From the NCBI GenBank assembly GCA_011322515.1, contig DRMS01000200.1, positions 1 through 9,043 on the forward strand: a DNA stretch of 9,043 nt. Reading direction: 5' to 3'. Shown piece after piece: positions 6,316 to 9,043 of the stretch. How positions within the stretch are numbered: position 1 is the stretch's first letter; each line of letters begins with the position of its first letter. The position numbers were made by a program, and so were the translations under genes. The stretch comes from Leucothrix mucor (GTDB lineage Bacteria > Pseudomonadota > Gammaproteobacteria > Thiotrichales > Thiotrichaceae). The notes beneath the pieces were generated by a model that was not told where the DNA came from, ran no database searches, and saw nothing but the letters and a program-made list of their open reading frames with translations.

Positions 6316-6477
6316 AAGGAAGTTCCAAGCAATGATGTTACCCATCTTGCTTGCCCTTTTGCTCCTGCTTGAATCATCTCAATCGTTGCGTAGAGCAACT
6401 ATGCGCCTCTTGAGATGCTCCAATCAGGAACAAAAAATCAGCGCAATAGAGGTAAATTCATTACTTGAAACTTCCTA
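6316..6477. mobile_element. Diverged family B-like miniature element
   Basis: The ends at 6316-6342 and 6451-6477 are inverted copies (about 22 of 27 bases, core GGAAGTTCCAAGCAATGA). Read on the minus strand, the interior AGGCGCATAGTTGCTCTACG, then CAACGATTGAGAT and AAGGGCAAG, follows the same order as 1910-1975 (AGGCGCATAGTTACTCTACA, CAACGAATGAGAT, AAAGGCAAG), so it is a relative of the element at 1844-2004 with changed ends. It begins 29 bp upstream of the start of the minus-strand gene 6012-6287. No transposase. Confidence 0.6.
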
Positions 6478-6869
6478 AGAGATTCTTACAAAACAAGGTA
6501 AAAATTAAGCATTTTACATACCCTATTTACATATAACGCTTTAAAATAATTTAAAATACTATAGGGGAATTTCTCTATGTCCAAATAGTTTTGTAAGTGC
6601 CACATGATAGTGGTATTAATCAAGAATTATTCAAGTAATGAGTGTATAGGCATAGCATTCTTACTAGCAATGATGATGATTTTTAAGAATATTCCAAGCA
6701 TCTCCATTAGGCTACTCCAAAGAAATAAATACGAAAATAAAAGCTTCAGAGAAGATAAGGTTTATAAGGGAGTTTCAAGTAATTAGGAATCTCCTGCTAA
6801 TAGGTTCTCTGTCGAATACACTTGTTAAAACTACTTGCTACTAGCATTTTTGTCTTGCTCACATATTCA
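6478..6869. other. Intergenic stretch without a credible gene
   Basis: A 60-codon frame at 6604-6786 has no ribosome site and a biased, unremarkable composition, so I do not call it. TTCAAGTAATGA (6629-6640) and GTTTCAAGTAATTAGGA (6771-6787) resemble the end of the diverged element at 6451-6477, hinting at decayed repeat debris. CCAAATAGTTTTG at 6581-6593 also occurs at 1800-1812. No terminator for moaA is evident. Confidence 0.45.
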
Positions 6870-7886
6870 TCACCCTCCCGTCATTGACATAAAGCGAATC
6901 ACGCTCTCTGGTTTACTATTAAATTCATGCTCTCTAGGTTTTAAGTCTATTGCTTCTAAAATCACATTTTCTAAATCATCATCGCTGATTCCTTGACGCA
7001 ATAAGGGTCTTAATTCTATTTTATGCTCATCGCCTAAACAGAGATAAAGTGTACCATTGACTGAGACCCGTACACGGTTGCAAGTTTCGCAGAAGTGTTG
7101 TGAGATTGGTGTGATAAAGCCGATATGTAAATCTGTATCGTTGACTTTATAATATCGGGCGGGACCACCTCCAGAGAAGATGCTAGGAATTAATTCAAAT
7201 TCTTTGCTTAGCTGGTCGATGACCTGCTGCAAATCCATATAGTTATTGGAGGCGTTACGACCTGTACTACCAATGGGCATTGTTTCTATAAAACGTAGAG
7301 TGAAGCCCATATCAATGCAATACTTTACCAACTCGGTAAACTCATTATCATTAACGCCTTTCATCGCAACAGTATTGATTTTTAACGGCGCTAACCCCAC
7401 TTTTTTAGCCGCTTGCAAACCTGCTAGTACTTGATCAAGCTTTCCATTACCTGTTATCTTGGCAAACTGCTTTGCGTTTAGGGTATCTAGGCTTACATTG
7501 ATGCGTGTGACACCCGCCTTTTTAATATCGTTGGCGTAGGTGCTTAAAAGTGAGGCATTGGTACTCAATGAAAGATCATCAAGCCCCTCAAGCGCTGCCA
7601 GCCGCGTAATTAAATCGGGGAGATTTTTACGTACTAGAGGCTCACCTCCTGTTAGACGTACTCGATGCACGCCAAGACGGGTAAAAGCACTGATTACGCG
7701 CTCTATTTCATCGAAGGTTAACCAATTTTCTGGGGTTTCAAAGTCTTTAAAACCTTCTGGTAAGCAGTAAAAACAGCGCATATTGCATTTGTCAGTAACG
7801 GACAAGCGTACATAGCTAATTTTTCGACCATAGCTATCTTGTAGTTGTTTCTTTTCTATTACGTTACTAGCTACCTTGTTATGCAT
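6870..7886 (-). CDS. moaA: GTP 3',8-cyclase MoaA (molybdenum cofactor step 1)
   Basis: 338 residues, typical length. This radical SAM enzyme converts GTP to (8S)-3',8-cyclo-7,8-dihydro-GTP, the first committed step of molybdopterin synthesis, in the cytoplasm; MoaC then makes cyclic pyranopterin monophosphate. The SAM cluster motif CNMRCFYC (Cys34, Cys38, Cys41) follows RLSVTDK; LTGGEPLVR (78-86) is the SAM-binding GGEP; the C-terminal second [4Fe-4S] ligands are Cys266, Cys269 and Cys283 in ETCNRVRVSVNGTLYLC; and the protein ends in the characteristic MTGG, whose di-glycine tail is needed for activity in the family. ATG at 7886 has a modest ribosome site (AAAGGG). No moaB, moaC or moeA is adjacent, so it is a solitary gene here. 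Its upstream region is occupied by a 72-bp miniature element. Confidence 0.97.
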   Translation of the reverse strand: MHNKVASNVIEKKQLQDSYGRKISYVRLSVTDKCNMRCFYCLPEGFKDFETPENWLTFDEIERVISAFTRLGVHRVRLTGGEPLVRKNLPDLITRLAALEGLDDLSLSTNASLLSTYANDIKKAGVTRINVSLDTLNAKQFAKITGNGKLDQVLAGLQAAKKVGLAPLKINTVAMKGVNDNEFTELVKYCIDMGFTLRFIETMPIGSTGRNASNNYMDLQQVIDQLSKEFELIPSIFSGGGPARYYKVNDTDLHIGFITPISQHFCETCNRVRVSVNGTLYLCLGDEHKIELRPLLRQGISDDDLENVILEAIDLKPREHEFNSKPESVIRFMSMTGG

Positions 7887-7907
7887 AACCTATACCCTTT
7901 CTAATAT

Positions 7908-7979
7908 TAAGTAGAAAGTCATAATAAATCTAACAAAATAAACGAGCAAACTGTTGAATTTATTGTGTCCTCCTCCTTA
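7908..7979. mobile_element. Family C short miniature element, 72 bp, in the moaA upstream region
   Basis: TAAGTAGAAAGTCATAATAA (from 7908) is matched in inverse by the right end (minus strand TAAGGAGGAGGACACAATAA to 7979). It aligns over its full length with the reverse complement of 5941-6014. It lies 21 bp upstream of the moaA start, so it must be in the leader or overlap the promoter of that gene. Confidence 0.7.
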
Positions 7980-8127
7980 GGAGTGTGCACGAAAGAATAG
8001 AGTATAGTCTTTAGGTAAATAAATGAATTGATTTAATACAACTTTAACAGGGTTTAATAATATCCTTCATCGGGAAGAGCTCTACTAGCTCACTTTACCC
8101 TTATCCAGATACCATACAGAATACTAT
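7980..8127. other. Spacer between repeat elements
   Basis: No gene. GGAGTGTGCACGAAAGAA (7980-7997) resembles a family B end (GGAACGTGCACGAAACAA) with a few changes and no partner, so it may be a decayed terminus. A small GAGCT/AGCTC inverted repeat occurs near 8077-8091. Confidence 0.35.
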
Positions 8128-8301
8128 GGAACGTGCATGAAACAACGTCCCGATCTCTAACTTGCCTTTTTATCCCAGCTTGGATGATCTCATTCGTTGC
8201 GTATAGTTTTTCACATAAATAATTGCACCCTTCGACTCCGCTCAGGGTACAACTCCCTGAGCGGAGTCGAAGGGTGCGAAAAGTTATTCCGTGCACGTTC
8301 C
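8128..8301. mobile_element. Composite family B element carrying a family A hairpin
   Basis: Ends are GGAACGTGCATGAAACAACG (from 8128) and the inverse TTATTCCGTGCACGTTCC (to 8301), flanked on both sides by TAT, a possible 3-bp target duplication. The 8128-8200 part is nearly identical, in inverse, to 1930-2004, and 8281-8303 is an exact inverse of 1842-1864. The middle is not family B: 8202-8278 is family A in the opposite orientation to copies 1 and 2. It lies between moaA and ybgC. Confidence 0.75.
8202..8278 (-). repeat. Family A hairpin repeat, copy 3 (inverted, one shoulder lost)
   Basis: Arms at 8225-8247 and 8255-8277 are identical to the other copies; loop TACAACT is the inverse of AGCTGTA with one change. 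The left shoulder TATAGTTTTTCACATAAATA matches copy 1 exactly in inverse, but the other shoulder, with its CTATAG end, is replaced by a family B terminus right after the arm. Confidence 0.9.
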
Positions 8302-8321
8302 TATATTGCTAATAATTATCA

Positions 8322-8756
8322 TTATTTTATCAAAATAACAGAACGGATATTATCTGGAATTTTCTTCGGTCTAAACGTATCTGCATCAACACAAACCACA
8401 ATCACTTTGCCTGTTGAAAGCACTTCATGATCGGCGGTCTGGCGTAAAATCTGTTGTTCAACTTCAATACTACTACGCCCTATTTTAATAATTTTTACGG
8501 TTGCTATCAGTTGATCATTAAACAGAGCTGGTTTTAGATAGGCTATTTCTATATTACGTACAACAAAGATAATTTTTTCTTTAAGACGCAAGTCACTTTG
8601 TTCATAGCCCAAGTCCCGCAACCATTCTGTGCGCGCACGCTCAAAGAAGTTTAGATAGTTGGAGTGATAGACTACCCCTCCTGCATCGGTGTCTTCATAG
8701 TAGACGCGTAGGGGAAAAGAGAAGCTATTGCTATTGGTTGGGGTTTTTATTGTCAT
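8322..8756 (-). CDS. ybgC: Acyl-CoA thioesterase YbgC (4HBT hot-dog family)
   Basis: 144 residues, typical length. This cytoplasmic hot-dog thioesterase hydrolyses acyl-CoA or acyl-ACP thioesters; in many proteobacteria it is linked to phospholipid metabolism and the Tol-Pal envelope system. The signature VYYEDTDAGGVVYHSNYLNF (residues 18-37) contains the catalytic Asp24 within DTDAGGVVYH, followed by FERARTEWLRDLG. The rest has the alternating strands of the hot-dog fold, including IEIAYLKPA and VVCVDADTFRPKKIP. ATG at 8756 has only a weak ribosome site, and no better in-frame start exists. In most proteobacteria ybgC begins the tol-pal operon, but here the downstream DNA is repeat sequence and then moaA, so the gene has been separated from tolQ or is a paralogue. 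Confidence 0.93.
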   Translation of the reverse strand: MTIKTPTNSNSFSFPLRVYYEDTDAGGVVYHSNYLNFFERARTEWLRDLGYEQSDLRLKEKIIFVVRNIEIAYLKPALFNDQLIATVKIIKIGRSSIEVEQQILRQTADHEVLSTGKVIVVCVDADTFRPKKIPDNIRSVILIK

Positions 8757-8801
8757 TGTCTTTAAGGGGTTTTAAAAATTCGGCTCTGTGTAGGGAGAGG
8801 G

Positions 8802-8845
8802 AAAAGCTAAAGCTTTCATTCCAAGGAGTGAAAGCTTTAGCTTTT
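8802..8845. terminator. Bidirectional terminator-like hairpin upstream of ybgC
   Basis: AAAAGCTAAAGCTTTCA (8802-8818) pairs perfectly over 17 bp with TGAAAGCTTTAGCTTTT (8829-8845) around a 10-base loop. Each strand ends in TTTT at the stem base, a form seen in bidirectional intrinsic terminators. On the minus strand it would stop transcripts entering ybgC from the right; the T-runs are short, so this is moderately uncertain. Confidence 0.5.
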
Positions 8846-8943
8846 CAGTAAAATACACTATCTCAAGAATAAATGCCCTAATACACAATACTATTTTATG
8901 GCTACCAATTTAACATGGGACAGTTGCTTGGCTGGAATTGTAG

Positions 8944-9038
8944 GTCGGGTTAGATTTTTTTGCTTGCAAAAAAACGTAACCCGACAAGCATTGTGCAACT
9001 TGCTGGGTATTGTGTCGGGTTACGTTACCTCGCTACGC
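8944..9038 (+). repeat. Family D TTACGTTA-type repeat, copy 2
   Basis: GTCGGGTTA (8944-8952), a T7 run, GCTTGC, an A7 run and AACGTAACCCGACA (8973-8986), whose exact inverse TGTCGGGTTACGTT lies at 9013-9026, then ACCTCGCTACGC. Three GTCGGGTTA words in alternating orientation allow two competing hairpins. The same layout is at 3526-3604 with another spacer. The repeat may continue past the window end. Confidence 0.7.
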
Positions 9039-9043
9039 TTGAT

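Noticed and set aside
6272..6478. 68-codon hydrophobic frame on the plus strand
   Set aside because: It overlaps the start of the opposite gene and then runs through a MITE-like element; no ribosome site.
6604..6786. 60-codon frame
   Set aside because: No ribosome site, no recognisable domain, in a stretch with repeat debris.
7246..7770. Plus-strand frames at 7246-7434 and 7540-7770
   Set aside because: They lie within moaA on the opposite strand, which has complete family motifs.
1600..8278. The three hairpin copies as a CRISPR array
   Set aside because: They are kilobases apart, differ in orientation and have no regular spacers.
8090..8430. Frames on both strands (8090-8296 minus, 8197-8430 plus) containing LRLRSG and LSGVEG
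   Set aside because: This peptide is the translation of the family A palindrome, a known source of spurious predicted proteins.

Overview
The window looks like an accessory, repeat-rich stretch of an AT-rich gammaproteobacterial chromosome. The evidence is the protein types (a DUF4389-type membrane protein, YbgC thioesterase, MoaA) and the very high density of short palindromic and miniature-transposon-like repeats between isolated genes. That combination resembles large sulfur bacteria of the Beggiatoa/Thiotrichaceae kind, but this placement is inference from style; no rRNA or marker phylogeny is available here.

Layout, left to right. (1) 1-927: the 3' part of a long gene made of 18 nearly identical 48-bp units, encoding a hydrophilic acidic Gly/Glu/Thr/Asn/Ser/His protein. 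It is followed after 36 bp, with a good ribosome binding site, by a small four-helix membrane protein with conspicuous histidines (964-1449). (2) 1450-2047: no gene; a 104-bp hairpin repeat and a 161-bp element with terminal inverted repeats. (3) 2048-2806, minus strand: a cytosolic glycerophosphodiester phosphodiesterase. (4) 2807-4055: about 1.25 kb without a credible gene, holding stem-loops, one copy of a TTACGTTA-type repeat and a 160-bp miniature element ending 45 bp before the next gene. (5) 4056-4499 and 4784-5884, plus strand: a glycerol-3-phosphate cytidylyltransferase (TagD type) and a CDP-glycerol glycerophosphotransferase family protein, separated by a second copy of the 104-bp hairpin repeat and a broken miniature element. 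(6) 6012-6287, minus: a DUF4389-like small membrane protein whose stop codon lies inside the end of a 74-bp miniature element. (7) 6870-7886, minus: moaA. (8) 7887-8321: a 72-bp miniature element and a composite element carrying the third hairpin copy. (9) 8322-8756, minus: ybgC, preceded by a long AT-rich hairpin. (10) 8846-9043: a second TTACGTTA-type repeat cut by the window end.

How the genes fit together. The clearest functional group is phosphoglycerol metabolism. The cytidylyltransferase would make CDP-glycerol, the glycerophosphotransferase would transfer phosphoglycerol to a surface glycan or polymer, and the nearby phosphodiesterase could recycle glycerophosphodiesters; the first two steps form a plausible pathway and the third is only suggested by proximity. 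The repeat protein and the membrane protein look like one transcription unit of unknown purpose. MoaA and YbgC are housekeeping genes standing outside their usual operons.

The most unusual material is the repeat mosaic. At least four repeat families are interleaved: (A) a 23-bp-arm hairpin inside a 104-bp unit, (B) elements with GGAACGTGCAC ends, (C) elements with TAAGTAGGAGGACA ends, and (D) TTACGTTA-type repeats. Some copies are chimeras of two families. No transposase gene is visible in the window.
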